Positions 34,229 to 43,699 of a stretch of 64,000 nt of DNA are shown here, piece after piece (positions within the stretch are counted from its first letter, which is position 1; each line of letters opens with the position of its first letter). The notes under the pieces were generated by a model. The model was not told the origin of the DNA. It searched no databases and saw only the letters and a program-made list of their open reading frames with translations. The translations under genes were made by a program, and so were the position numbers. The stretch spans positions 434,001-498,000 of the forward strand of contig CAWBNG010000003.1 in NCBI GenBank assembly GCA_963790075.1, in the 5' to 3' direction. The stretch is from CAYOUV01 sp963790075. GTDB lineage: Bacteria > Chloroflexota > Anaerolineae > Anaerolineales > Villigracilaceae.

Positions 34229-35527
34229 ATGTCTGAATTTGGAACCGAAATACTGATCATCGCCATTTTGATTTTCTTTAATAACATCCTGGCGATGTCC
34301 GAGGCGGCCTTGCTGGCAGCCCGAAAAGCACGTTTGCAGCAACGCTTCACCGAGGGAGACAATCAAGCTGCTATTGCCCTCAAACTGACAAACAATCCCA
34401 ATTTGTTCTTGTCTGTCATTCAAATCGGCATCACCCTGATCGATGTGCTGACCGGTGCAGTTGCTGGTGCCACTTTGGCGGAGCTCGCCTCAACTGCAAT
34501 TCAAACCGTCCCTGTGCTGGCTCCGTATGCCCATTCGCTGGGACTGGGCATCGTCGTCATCATCATCACTTACTTCTCAATCATATTAGGTGAATTGGTT
34601 CCCAAACGTCTGGCTATCCAGAATCCGGAGCGGATCGCCATAATCGTGGCGAGGCCGATGCTGGTCATCTCAAAAATCCTTTCGCCGGTCGTGCGCTTCT
34701 TGAGTTTCTCGACGGAAGTCGTCCTGAGGATGATTGGCATGCGGCCGTCTAATGAACCACTAATCACCGAGGAGGAGATCCAGGTATTGCTGGATCAAGG
34801 CACGCAGGCCGGCATCTTCGAGGTGGCCGAGCAGGATATGGTTGCCAGCATCTTCCAATTGAACGACCGGCGCATCAATTCATTGATGACCCCGCGCCCC
34901 GAGATCGTCTGGTTGGACCTTCGCGATGAAACCGAAGAGATTGTGCGCAAGATTGCAGAAAGCCCCTATTCGCGCTTTCCAGTTTGCCAGGGCAGCCTGG
35001 ATAACGTTCTGGGGATCGTCAAGGCCCGCGACCTGCTCGTCCCGATCCTGACCGGCGAACCGATCAAACTCAAGCAATGCCTGCAACCGGCACTCTTCAT
35101 CCCCGAGACAGCTTTTGCCTCACGTGCGTTAGAGGTTTTCAAAGAAAACGGGCGTGAGCTGATGTTGATCATCGATGAATTTGGCGGTATCCAGGGTCTC
35201 CTGACAATCAATGACATCATCGAAGAAATTTTTGGTGACATCGAAACGCCAGAACCGCAAGCGACACAGCGCCAGGACGGCTCCTGGCTGTTAGACGGCA
35301 TGCTGGGTATCGACGATTTCAAGGACATCTTTCACCTGGGAGCACTACCCAACGAAAACGATTACGAGACCCTGGGCGGATTCGTGATGCTCCAGCTTGG
35401 ACACATTCCCGACCCGGCTGACCAGTTCGAGTGGGAAGGCTTACGCTTCGAAGTCGTCGACATGGACGGCCGCCGGGTGGATAAAATCCTGGTCACGACC
35501 CTGCCTGCCAAACCTGTGGCTGAATAA
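34229..35527 (+). CDS. CNNM/CorC-type membrane protein with CBS domains
   Basis: 432 residues from ATG 34229 (GGAGAAC in front; an in-frame TTG at 34220 is possible). The N-terminal DUF21 domain has three or four helices (IIAILIFFNNILAMSEAALLAA); a CBS pair follows (SLMTPRPEIVWLDL, PALFIPETAFASRALEVF), then the CorC/HlyC domain (DGSWLLDGMLGIDDFKDIF). Such proteins take part in Mg2+/Co2+ export or homeostasis; older databases call them hemolysins. With the M-box operon this is the second Mg2+-linked locus here. Confidence 0.88.
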   Translation: MSEFGTEILIIAILIFFNNILAMSEAALLAARKARLQQRFTEGDNQAAIALKLTNNPNLFLSVIQIGITLIDVLTGAVAGATLAELASTAIQTVPVLAPYAHSLGLGIVVIIITYFSIILGELVPKRLAIQNPERIAIIVARPMLVISKILSPVVRFLSFSTEVVLRMIGMRPSNEPLITEEEIQVLLDQGTQAGIFEVAEQDMVASIFQLNDRRINSLMTPRPEIVWLDLRDETEEIVRKIAESPYSRFPVCQGSLDNVLGIVKARDLLVPILTGEPIKLKQCLQPALFIPETAFASRALEVFKENGRELMLIIDEFGGIQGLLTINDIIEEIFGDIETPEPQATQRQDGSWLLDGMLGIDDFKDIFHLGALPNENDYETLGGFVMLQLGHIPDPADQFEWEGLRFEVVDMDGRRVDKILVTTLPAKPVAE

Positions 35528-35540
35528 GTTGAGACCCGCA

Positions 35541-37175
35541 ATGAATGCCAGCAACGAACCCCGATTCTCATCCCGTCGCTCGCCCGTTTACGGTAAGGGC
35601 GGGATGGTCGCTACTTCCCAACCACTGGCGAGCGCTGCCGGGCTGGAGATGCTCTCCCAGGGCGGGAATGCAGCTGACGCAGCCGTGGCTGCTGCAGCCG
35701 CGCTCAACGTCACTGAGCCGACCTCAACTGGCATCGGCGGGGATATGTTCGCGTTGTTTTTTGAGGCCCAAACCCGGCAAGTCACGGCCTTGAACGGCTC
35801 AGGCCGCGCGCCAGCCGCACTGACACTTGAACGCCTGCAAAAAGAAGGCTTTGACGAACTCCCGGCTTATCATCCTTATACGATTACCGTGCCCGGCGCT
35901 TGCGCTGGCTGGTTTGACTTAATCGAACAGCACGGCTCGCTCGAAATGGAGTCCATCCTAACCCCCGCGATCAAGTTGGCCGAAGATGGCTTTCCCGTTG
36001 CGCCGCTGACTTCTTATTTCTGGAGACGCGCTGCGGACCGCCAGCTCGCTACGGCGCTTAATGGCCAAGAGATGACGATCGAGGGGCGCGGCCCGCATCC
36101 GGGTGAGGTCTTTCGTAATCCGGGACTGGCGCGCACACTTAAAAAAATCGCCTATGGCGGTAAACAGACCTTCTATCAAGGCCAACTTGCCGAAGCCATC
36201 GTCGCCAGCGTGCGGGAAGCAGGCGGTTGCCTGAGTATGGCGGACCTGGCGGCACACACCTCCACTTGGGAAGAACCGATTAGCACAACTTATCGTGATT
36301 TCCGTGTCTACGAGTGCCCGCCCAACGGACAGGGACTGACAGCTCTGATCGCGCTCAATATTCTCGAAGGCTGCGACCTGGCAGCCCTGGAACCGCTCTC
36401 TGCTGCGCGCCTGCATCTGGAGATCGAAGCACTGCGCCTGGCGTTCGCCGATACGCGCTGGTACGTAACCGATCCGCGTTTCTTCGACATTCCCGTTTCC
36501 CAATTGCTGTCCAAGGCATATGCCAGCGAGCGCCGCAAATTGCTCGATCCATCCAACGCCAGCCTGAACCGGGAACGCGGTACGCCGGTCTCTTCCTCCG
36601 ACACGGTTTACCTGAGCGTAGTCGATCGCTGGGGCAATGCATGCTCATTCATTAATAGCAATTACATGGGTTTTGGTACGGGGATCGTCCCCAAAGGTTG
36701 GGGCTTTACGCTGCAAAACCGCGGTCACAACTTCGCTCTCGATCCCAACCATCCTAATGCTCTGGCACCCGCCAAACGCCCTTATCACACCATCATCCCA
36801 GCATTGGCCACCCGCGAATCCGATGGCAGCCTGTACGCCTCTTTCGGGGTGATGGGCGGATTTATGCAACCGCAGGGACATGTACAGGTATTCAGCGCGT
36901 TGGTGGACGATGAGCTGGGCCCGCAGGCCGCGCTGGATCAGCCGCGGTTTTGCATCGAATCGGGCGAATCTGGAGGCTGGGTCGGCCTTGAGGACGGGCT
37001 TCCAGACCGGACGATCGAGGGCCTGTTTGAACTTGGACATCCACTCCGCCTGGTGACGGGGTACGAGCGCGCATTGTTTGGCCGTGGACAGGTCATCCTG
37101 CGCGATCCCGAGTCCGGCGTCCTGACCGCTGGCAGCGATCCCCGCGCTGATGGTTGCGCAATGACGTTGATCTAA
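35541..37175 (+). CDS. ggt: Gamma-glutamyltransferase family protein
   Basis: 544 residues from ATG 35541. N-terminal motif GGMVATSQPLASAAGLEML and GGNAADAAVAAAAALNVTEPTSTGIGGD are typical. The nucleophilic Thr that starts the small subunit after self-cleavage is the T of SSDTVYLSVVD, followed by NYMGFGTG and RPYHTIIPAL. No signal peptide is seen, so it may be cytoplasmic. It acts on glutathione or other gamma-glutamyl amides, or as a cephalosporin acylase-like hydrolase. Confidence 0.88.
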   Translation: MNASNEPRFSSRRSPVYGKGGMVATSQPLASAAGLEMLSQGGNAADAAVAAAAALNVTEPTSTGIGGDMFALFFEAQTRQVTALNGSGRAPAALTLERLQKEGFDELPAYHPYTITVPGACAGWFDLIEQHGSLEMESILTPAIKLAEDGFPVAPLTSYFWRRAADRQLATALNGQEMTIEGRGPHPGEVFRNPGLARTLKKIAYGGKQTFYQGQLAEAIVASVREAGGCLSMADLAAHTSTWEEPISTTYRDFRVYECPPNGQGLTALIALNILEGCDLAALEPLSAARLHLEIEALRLAFADTRWYVTDPRFFDIPVSQLLSKAYASERRKLLDPSNASLNRERGTPVSSSDTVYLSVVDRWGNACSFINSNYMGFGTGIVPKGWGFTLQNRGHNFALDPNHPNALAPAKRPYHTIIPALATRESDGSLYASFGVMGGFMQPQGHVQVFSALVDDELGPQAALDQPRFCIESGESGGWVGLEDGLPDRTIEGLFELGHPLRLVTGYERALFGRGQVILRDPESGVLTAGSDPRADGCAMTLI

Positions 37176-37329
37176 AAATCCCAAATCAAAAAAGTAGTGC
37201 TAAAACAAACCGGTCGTCCCTATTGCGATAATCATCACATATGATAGTGACAACATAATCATTGTGATCAACCCCTCACCTTTGGAACGAATAAGCGGCG
37301 AAAGACTTCGTTAAAATTACAATTTGTGC

Positions 37330-37335
37330 TATAAA
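37330..37335 (+). promoter_or_regulatory. Candidate -10 box of the cyd operon
   Basis: TATAAA at 37330-37335 with only a weak -35 (TTCGTT at 37307-37312). A start near 37342 would lie inside the Rex-like site that follows. The upstream stretch 37220-37270 also contains repeated ATAATCAT words that may be further regulator sites. Confidence 0.4.
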
Positions 37336-37337
37336 TC

Positions 37338-37355
37338 TTGTGATGAAACCCACAA
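37338..37355 (+). promoter_or_regulatory. Candidate Rex operator upstream of cydA
   Basis: TTGTG (37338-37342), eight bases, CACAA (37351-37355): an 18-bp hyphenated palindrome that matches the half-sites and spacing of the Rex consensus (TTGTGAAnnnnTTCACAA). It directly follows the -10 box, where a repressor would block transcription. Rex senses the NADH/NAD+ ratio and often controls cydABCD. Confidence 0.6.
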
Positions 37356-37402
37356 TGCAATTGTCAGCGACTACGAGATAATCATTCTTCTGGAGGAAAG
37401 CT

Positions 37403-38785
37403 ATGGACCTTGTGTTACTCTCGCGATGGCAATTTGCCATCACCTCGGTCTACCACTTTTTCTTCGTCCCGCTCACCTTGGGATTGGGCTGGTTTGTCGC
37501 AATCATGCAAACAGTCTACTATCGCACCGGAAACGAGACGTTCAAGAAAATGGCGAAGTTCTGGGGCAAGCTGTTCTTGATCAATTTCGCCATGGGAGTG
37601 GTCACCGGTATCGTTCAAGAATTCCAGTTCGGCATGAACTGGTCAGAATACTCGCGATACGTTGGCGATATCTTCGGCGCACCACTGGCCATCGAAGCCC
37701 TGCTGGCGTTTTTCCTTGAATCCACTTTCCTGGGCATCTGGATCTTTGGCTGGGACCGCATTCCCAAGGGTTTGCATCTAACAGCCATCTGGCTGGTGGC
37801 GATTGGTTCAAATCTGTCAGCGCTGTGGATCCTGATCGCCAATGCTTTCATGCAGCATCCGGTCGGCTACGTGCTCCAAAACGGGCGGGCAGAAATGGTC
37901 GATTTTGGCGCACTGGTAGCCAATCCCAAGGCCTGGCTGTTCTTCTGGCATACCATCTCCTCAGGGCTGGCTACGGCCGCATTCTTCGTGATCGGTATCA
38001 GCGCCTGGTACCTGACTCGCAAGAAGGATGTCGAGGTCTTCAAGCATTCCTTCCGCATCGCTGCCATCATTGGCACGCTTGCCGTCGTCAGCGTCATATT
38101 GGCAGGCCATACACAGGGACAGGAAATGCGCCAGACGCAACCCATGAAGCTCGCCGCGCTCGAGGCGCTTTGGACATCCGAAAAGCCGGCTTCCTTCTCC
38201 CTGCTGACAATTGGGGATCTGTCCGGCAGAAAGGAAGTCTGGTCAATCCGCATCCCGTACGTCATGAGCTTACTGTCCTGTAACAACCTCACTTGCGGTG
38301 TGCAGGGGGTGAACGATCTCCAGGCGCAATATGTGCAACAATACGGACCCGGCAACTACATTCCGCTGATGGTCGTCACGTACTGGACCTTCCGCTTCAT
38401 GGTCGGCGCCGGATTCCTGATGTTTGGACTGGTTGCTTATGCGCTCTTCCTGGTTATGAAAGGCTGGCCGGAAAAGTGGATGCGCTGGCTCAAATGGATG
38501 CCATGGGCGATTGCGCTGCCGTATATCGCAAACTCCTCTGGCTGGATCCTGACCGAAATGGGCCGCCAGCCATGGATCGTCTACGGCCTGCTCAAGACAG
38601 AAGAGGCGGTCTCACCGCTCAGTCCCGGCATGGTGCTGACGACTGTGATCGGCTTCACCCTGATTTACGCCTTGCTAATGTCAGCAGACGTCTACCTGCT
38701 TAACAAATTTGCGAAAGCCGGTCCCGCCGCGGCCATGCAGGAATCGTCTGATATCACCCCCGCTCTAACCGCGGCGCAAGACTAA
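37403..38785 (+). CDS. cydA: Cytochrome bd oxidase subunit I
   Basis: 460 residues, about nine helices. Haem ligand His18 (SVYHFFFVPLT), the quinol-site region and the conserved GRQPWIVYGLLKTEEAVSP are present. The Q loop is of the short kind, as the protein is about 60 residues shorter than the E. coli one. The ATG has CTGGAGGAAAG in front. With CydB it reduces O2 to water using quinol and works at low oxygen. Two Cys pairs in the central loop (SCNNLTC) may form a disulfide. Confidence 0.95.
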   Translation: MDLVLLSRWQFAITSVYHFFFVPLTLGLGWFVAIMQTVYYRTGNETFKKMAKFWGKLFLINFAMGVVTGIVQEFQFGMNWSEYSRYVGDIFGAPLAIEALLAFFLESTFLGIWIFGWDRIPKGLHLTAIWLVAIGSNLSALWILIANAFMQHPVGYVLQNGRAEMVDFGALVANPKAWLFFWHTISSGLATAAFFVIGISAWYLTRKKDVEVFKHSFRIAAIIGTLAVVSVILAGHTQGQEMRQTQPMKLAALEALWTSEKPASFSLLTIGDLSGRKEVWSIRIPYVMSLLSCNNLTCGVQGVNDLQAQYVQQYGPGNYIPLMVVTYWTFRFMVGAGFLMFGLVAYALFLVMKGWPEKWMRWLKWMPWAIALPYIANSSGWILTEMGRQPWIVYGLLKTEEAVSPLSPGMVLTTVIGFTLIYALLMSADVYLLNKFAKAGPAAAMQESSDITPALTAAQD

Positions 38786-38796
38786 CGGAGGCTCAC

Positions 38797-39813
38797 ATGG
38801 ACTTGAATATCTTATGGTTTATCCTGATCGCTGTCCTGTGGATTGGCTTCTTCTTCCTGGAAGGTTTCGATTTCGGTGTCGGCATGTTGTTACCCTTCCT
38901 GGGCAAAGATGACAACCAGCGCCGCGTCATCATCAACTCGATTGGCCCGCACTGGGATGGCAACGAGGTCTGGCTGGTGACTGCTGGCGGCGCGACCTTT
39001 GCCGCATTCCCGCACTGGTACGCGACCCTCTTCAGCGGCTTCTACCCGGCCATGTTCTTGCTGCTGCTGGCATTGATCATGCGCGGTGTGGCTTTCGAAT
39101 TCCGCAGCAAGGATTCCAACCCGAAATGGCGCAGCCTGTGGGATTGGTGTATTTTTACCGGCAGCGCCCTGGCTGCCCTGTTGGTTGGGGTAGCCTTTGC
39201 CAACCTCGCCAAGGGCGTACCCATTGACGCCAATATGAATTACACCGGCAGCTTCTGGACCTTGCTGAACCCTTACGGTTTGCTGGGCGGTGTGATGACC
39301 ATTTCCACCTTCCTGCTGCATGGGGCGATCTTCCTGAACCTAAAAATCAGCGGCGAAATTACCGAACGCTTCCACAGCTTCGCGCGACGCGTCTGGGTTG
39401 TGGTCCTAATCCTGACAGTGTTGATGCTGGTAGGAACCTACTTCTATACCGACATCCTGGCTCGCCTGGGAGTCAATCCAGGCGTGATCCCGATCAGCGG
39501 AATCATCGCCTTGTTGCTGGCGGGTTATTTCCTCAGTCGCAGGATGAACGGCTGGGCCTTCGGCATGACCGGTCTGACGATTATTCTGACCGTGACCACG
39601 GCTTTCATGATCATGTTCCCGCGCGTGATGATTTCCAGCCTCAACCCGGCTTGGAGCCTGACGATCTACAACGCCTCCTCCAGTCCTTACACGCTCAAGG
39701 TCATGACCATCGTGGCGCTGATCTTTGTGCCGCTGATCCTGCTTTATCAGGGATACTCGTACTGGGTCTATCGCAAACGCATTACGGCCGACCCCAAGAC
39801 ATTGACGTACTAA
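38797..39813 (+). CDS. cydB: Cytochrome bd oxidase subunit II
   Basis: 338 residues, about eight or nine helices. It has the family N-terminus LWFILIAVLWIGFFFLEGFDFGVG, then GPHWDGNEVWLVTAGGATFAAFP and RGVAFEFR. It starts 11 bases after cydA behind ACGGAGG. The C-terminal region holds YNASSSPYTLKVM. It pairs with CydA in the membrane. Confidence 0.95.
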   Translation: MDLNILWFILIAVLWIGFFFLEGFDFGVGMLLPFLGKDDNQRRVIINSIGPHWDGNEVWLVTAGGATFAAFPHWYATLFSGFYPAMFLLLLALIMRGVAFEFRSKDSNPKWRSLWDWCIFTGSALAALLVGVAFANLAKGVPIDANMNYTGSFWTLLNPYGLLGGVMTISTFLLHGAIFLNLKISGEITERFHSFARRVWVVVLILTVLMLVGTYFYTDILARLGVNPGVIPISGIIALLLAGYFLSRRMNGWAFGMTGLTIILTVTTAFMIMFPRVMISSLNPAWSLTIYNASSSPYTLKVMTIVALIFVPLILLYQGYSYWVYRKRITADPKTLTY

Positions 39814-39831
39814 CCTGATACCCAATCTGTC

Positions 39832-39866
39832 ATCGGGGCACGAAGGTTCGTGCCCCGATCTTCTTA
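39832..39866 (+). terminator. Hairpin between cydB and cydDC
   Basis: ATCGGGGCACGA and its complement (39832-39843 with 39848-39859), followed by a weak CTTCTT tail. It may reduce rather than stop read-through into the exporter gene, which begins 14 bases later. Confidence 0.6.
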
Positions 39867-39879
39867 AATAATTTCAGTC

Positions 39880-42800
39880 ATGCACCGCCGATTGATATCC
39901 CTGACCCGTGACAGCCGCCTGGCACTGACCATCACGATTCTGACCGGATTTCTGGCCGGATTCCTGACTATTGGCCAGGCCTGGTACCTGAGCCTCACCA
40001 TCGATGGCGTTTTTCTCGCCAGCAGGTCACTCATCCAAGTCATACCATGGCTGCGGCTGCTCCTGTTCATCATCGGTGGGCGTGCTTTCCTGGCCTGGAT
40101 CAACGAGGTCAGCGCCAATGCCATCGCAGTGCGGATTAAGAGCGACCTGCGTGAGCGGCTCTTCACCCACCTCCTGGACCTTGGTCCAGCTTTCAGCCGC
40201 GGCGAACGCACGGGGGAATTGACCGCAACCGTTGTAGAGGGGGTCGAGGCGCTGGATTCCTATTTCAGTCAATACCTGCCACAACTGGCCGTCTCGACGC
40301 TGGTACCGCTCTCCATCCTGGTTTTTGTCTTTCCGCTTGACCCGCTCTCCGGCCTGGTCCTGCTGCTGACCGCACCGCTCATCCCGCTCTTCATGTACCT
40401 GATCGGCAAGGGCGCGGAAATCGTCACCCAGCGTCAGTACGAAACCCTTGGCCGCCTCTCGGCACACTTCCTGGACAGCCTGCAAGGGCTGACCACGCTT
40501 AAGCTTTTCGGCCAGTCCAAGGCACACACGCGCAGCATCGCGCAGGTCAGCCAACAGTTCCGCGATACGACTATGAGCGTGCTGCGGGTTACGTTTCTAT
40601 CAGCGTTGGCTTTGGAACTGATCGCCACCCTAGGCACCGCCATCGTGGCAGTCGAAATCGGACTGCGCTTGTTGTACGGCAGGATGGATTTTCAAGAGGC
40701 GCTGTTCCTGCTGGTGCTCGCTCCGGAGTTTTATTTGCCATTGCGCATGCTGGGACTGCGCTTTCATGCCGGCATGGCCGGAACCAGCGCTGCGCGGCGA
40801 ATTTTTGAGATTCTGGATACTCCCACCAGCCATCGCGCTTCGATAAACGATGCTCACGTCTCGGTTTCCCAACCTCCGAGACCCGAGGGCAGCTTCGCAC
40901 GGATCGAATTCTCCGGGGTTTCTTTCACTTATCCCAATCAGGCTGTTTCGGCATTGCGAAATGTCAATTTACAGATCCGTTCCGGCCAACACCTGGCCCT
41001 GGTCGGTAAAAGCGGCGCAGGTAAATCCACGCTGGCGAATCTTCTGCTGCGCTTCATCCAGCCGCAGGAGGGTCTGATCAGCATAGATGGCGAACCGCTC
41101 GAGCAATTTCCGCTCGAGGATTGGCGCAGGTTGATCGCCTGGGTGCCACAGCGTCCTTATCTGTTTCACGACACGATCGCCGCCAACCTGCGTCTGGGCC
41201 AAGCAGAGGCAGGTATGCAGGAATTGATCGATGCAGCCCAAATGGCAAACCTGCATGATTTCATCCTTTCACTGCCCCAGGGTTACCAGACGGTCATCGG
41301 CGAGGGCGGTGGGCGTCTTTCCGGTGGACAGGCGCAGCGGCTTGCCCTGGCACGCGCCTTCTTGAAAAACGCTCCCCTGCTGATCCTCGACGAACCGACC
41401 TCCAGCCTTGATCCCGGAAACGAAGTCCTGCTGGAAGCGTCAACGCGGCGCTTGAGGCAAGGACGCACCGTGATTACCATCGCGCACCGCCTGAACACCG
41501 TTTATCAAGCTGACCAGATCATCGTCATCGATAATAGCCGCATCATCGAGCAAGGTACGCATGGAAGTTTGCTCGCCCAAAAAGGCGCGTATGCAAAAAT
41601 GGTCAGCGCCTTGAAGGGAAAAAGCCTTGAGTTACCCACCCAGATGCCGGCTAAACACACAGAACCCTCCGCTTTAGATTTGCAATCTCCAACCCAATCA
41701 ATGAGCTTTGCCCGCTCCGCACCACACAGCATGCCCCGTCTGTTTTCATTCTTGAAAGGCTCATGGGACATGGTGCTGCTTTCCATCCTGCTAGGTACGC
41801 TGACCATCGGCTCCAATATCGCCTTGATGGGCACCTCGGCCTGGCTGATCTCAGCTGCGGCCCTGCACCCATCCATCGCCGATCTTGAAATTGCCATCGT
41901 GGGTGTGCGCTTCTTCGGGATAAGCCGCGGAGTTTTCCGCTATCTGGAACGCCTGACCACCCACGACGTCACCTTCCGCCTGCTGGCCCGTTTGCGCATC
42001 TGGTTCTATGAAAAGCTCGAACCGCTTGCCCCGGCACGCCTGTTGGAATATCGCAGCGGGGACCTCTTGAGCCGGGTGACCTCCGATATTGAAACGCTGG
42101 AGAATTTCTACATACGTGTCGTCGCGCCGCCGCTGGTGGCGGTCATGGTCGCCCTTGGCACCGCCTGGCTGCTCGGATCATTCGCACCGCAATTGGCTCT
42201 CGTGCTTCTGGGCTTTTTGCTGGGTATTGGTTTATTTCTACCGATCTTGATCCAGTGGCTCAGCCGCACCCCGGCATCGGACCTGGTCAACGACCGAGCT
42301 GAAATGCAGGTGCAATTGGTCGATGGGGTGCAAGGATTAGCCGACCTGCTGATCTTCGGAGGCGGTACCAGTCAACTGCGCGAAATCGTCAGGACCGGCA
42401 GAAGCTACGCAAAATCCCAAAAGCAATTGTCCTTGATTGCTGGATTCAACGCAGCCCTGACCGTCCTGTTGCCAAATCTGGGTATGCTGGCTGTGATCGT
42501 ATTGGCCATCCCACTGGTAATAACTGGTCGAATCCAAGGCCTCGTTCTGGCGACCCTAGCACTGGTCACACTTGCATCTTTCGAAGCCGTTAATCCCCTA
42601 CCCCTGGCCGCTCAAATGTGGATGAGCACACGCGAGGCTGCCCGCCGACTGTTCGACGTGGTGGACGCACAGCCCGCAGTCAGCGATCCGCCCTTACCGC
42701 TGACAACTCCTCGTTCGGGGGCATTGTCGGTTCGAGACCTGAGCTTCACCTACAAGGAGTCCGATCCGCCAGCGCTCGATGGACTGAGTTTCGACTTGCC

Positions 42801-43455
42801 CAGCGGCAAGCATCTCGCCATCGTGGGTCCAAGCGGGGCCGGCAAATCCACTTTGATCAACCTGTTGCTTCGATTCTGGGAATATCGCCAAGGAGAAATC
42901 CTGCTCGATGGAGAGCCTCTCAATGCTTATGCGCAATCAGACGTGCGTCTGATGATCGGGATCGTTTCACAGAACTCGTATTTTTTCAATACAACCATCG
43001 GGCAAAACCTGAAGCTGGCCCAACCCAAGGCATCCATCAAACAACTCGAACACGCGACGCGCCAAGCCCAGATTTACGAATTTATCCAGCGCCTGCCCCA
43101 GGGATTCGAGACCCTCATCGGCGAACAGGGCTTACGCTTATCCGGCGGCGAACGCCAGCGATTGGCGATTGCCCGCACCCTGCTCAAGGGCTCGCCCATC
43201 CTGATCCTGGATGAGCCGACCGCTAATCTCGATCCAATCACTGAGAAACGAGTATTGGATACCCTCTTTGATCTGATGCAGGGACGGACAGCCCTGCTGG
43301 TCACCCATCGGCTGGTCGGTCTGGAAAGCATGGACGAAATTCTGGTGCTCGATCATGGGCAAGTGGTCGAACGCGGCGTGCATGCCCAACTGCTGGAACA
43401 GGGCGGGCTATACCGGCACATGTGGGAGCTGCAAAATCGAATCCTGGAACAGTAA
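39880..43455 (+). CDS. cydDC: Fused CydD-CydC ABC exporter
   Basis: 1191 residues holding two complete ABC exporter halves in one chain. Half 1 (about 1-580): six helices, then an ATPase with Walker A LVGKSGAGKST, signature LSGGQAQRLALARA and LLILDEPTSSLD. Half 2 (about 625-1191): six helices, then Walker A IVGPSGAGKST, signature LSGGERQRLAIART and ILILDEPTANLD. In most bacteria cydD and cydC are separate genes. CydDC exports cysteine and glutathione and is needed to assemble the bd oxidase, which fits its place right after cydAB. Confidence 0.93.
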   Translation: MHRRLISLTRDSRLALTITILTGFLAGFLTIGQAWYLSLTIDGVFLASRSLIQVIPWLRLLLFIIGGRAFLAWINEVSANAIAVRIKSDLRERLFTHLLDLGPAFSRGERTGELTATVVEGVEALDSYFSQYLPQLAVSTLVPLSILVFVFPLDPLSGLVLLLTAPLIPLFMYLIGKGAEIVTQRQYETLGRLSAHFLDSLQGLTTLKLFGQSKAHTRSIAQVSQQFRDTTMSVLRVTFLSALALELIATLGTAIVAVEIGLRLLYGRMDFQEALFLLVLAPEFYLPLRMLGLRFHAGMAGTSAARRIFEILDTPTSHRASINDAHVSVSQPPRPEGSFARIEFSGVSFTYPNQAVSALRNVNLQIRSGQHLALVGKSGAGKSTLANLLLRFIQPQEGLISIDGEPLEQFPLEDWRRLIAWVPQRPYLFHDTIAANLRLGQAEAGMQELIDAAQMANLHDFILSLPQGYQTVIGEGGGRLSGGQAQRLALARAFLKNAPLLILDEPTSSLDPGNEVLLEASTRRLRQGRTVITIAHRLNTVYQADQIIVIDNSRIIEQGTHGSLLAQKGAYAKMVSALKGKSLELPTQMPAKHTEPSALDLQSPTQSMSFARSAPHSMPRLFSFLKGSWDMVLLSILLGTLTIGSNIALMGTSAWLISAAALHPSIADLEIAIVGVRFFGISRGVFRYLERLTTHDVTFRLLARLRIWFYEKLEPLAPARLLEYRSGDLLSRVTSDIETLENFYIRVVAPPLVAVMVALGTAWLLGSFAPQLALVLLGFLLGIGLFLPILIQWLSRTPASDLVNDRAEMQVQLVDGVQGLADLLIFGGGTSQLREIVRTGRSYAKSQKQLSLIAGFNAALTVLLPNLGMLAVIVLAIPLVITGRIQGLVLATLALVTLASFEAVNPLPLAAQMWMSTREAARRLFDVVDAQPAVSDPPLPLTTPRSGALSVRDLSFTYKESDPPALDGLSFDLPSGKHLAIVGPSGAGKSTLINLLLRFWEYRQGEILLDGEPLNAYAQSDVRLMIGIVSQNSYFFNTTIGQNLKLAQPKASIKQLEHATRQAQIYEFIQRLPQGFETLIGEQGLRLSGGERQRLAIARTLLKGSPILILDEPTANLDPITEKRVLDTLFDLMQGRTALLVTHRLVGLESMDEILVLDHGQVVERGVHAQLLEQGGLYRHMWELQNRILEQ

Positions 43456-43462
43456 TTTCCGC

Positions 43463-43491
43463 TTGCAGGCTACAAACGAACGTGCTATAAT
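43463..43491 (+). promoter_or_regulatory. Promoter of rho
   Basis: TTGCAG (43463-43468), a 17-base spacer and TATAAT (43486-43491). Transcription from about 43498 gives a leader of some 200 bases before the rho start codon. Confidence 0.75.
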
Positions 43492-43497
43492 GCGGTC

Positions 43498-43699
43498 AAC
43501 TCCCCTGCGATAAAAGTATCCTCAAAACGTCTGTCAGTTGGGCCATTTAGCCCGCGTAGACGACCTTGCAATTCAATTGGAAACATCGCCCTACTGCTTA
43601 ACACAACCAATCTGGTAACCCTGCCTGTGACCGTGGGGGCACTGGCGTCATTTTTTCACGTCGAATCACTCCAAATCTAACGAGCGTCGAGAACCTAAC
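43498..43699 (+). promoter_or_regulatory. Long structured leader of rho
   Basis: About 200 bases without an ORF of note. A nested stem-loop around 43528-43562 (CGTCT...GGGC...GCCC...AGACG) and a terminator-like unit at 43623-43656 (GCCTGTG with CACTGGC, one mismatch, then GTCATTTTTT) are visible. Rho is autoregulated by attenuation in other bacteria; the same is plausible here. Confidence 0.4.
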
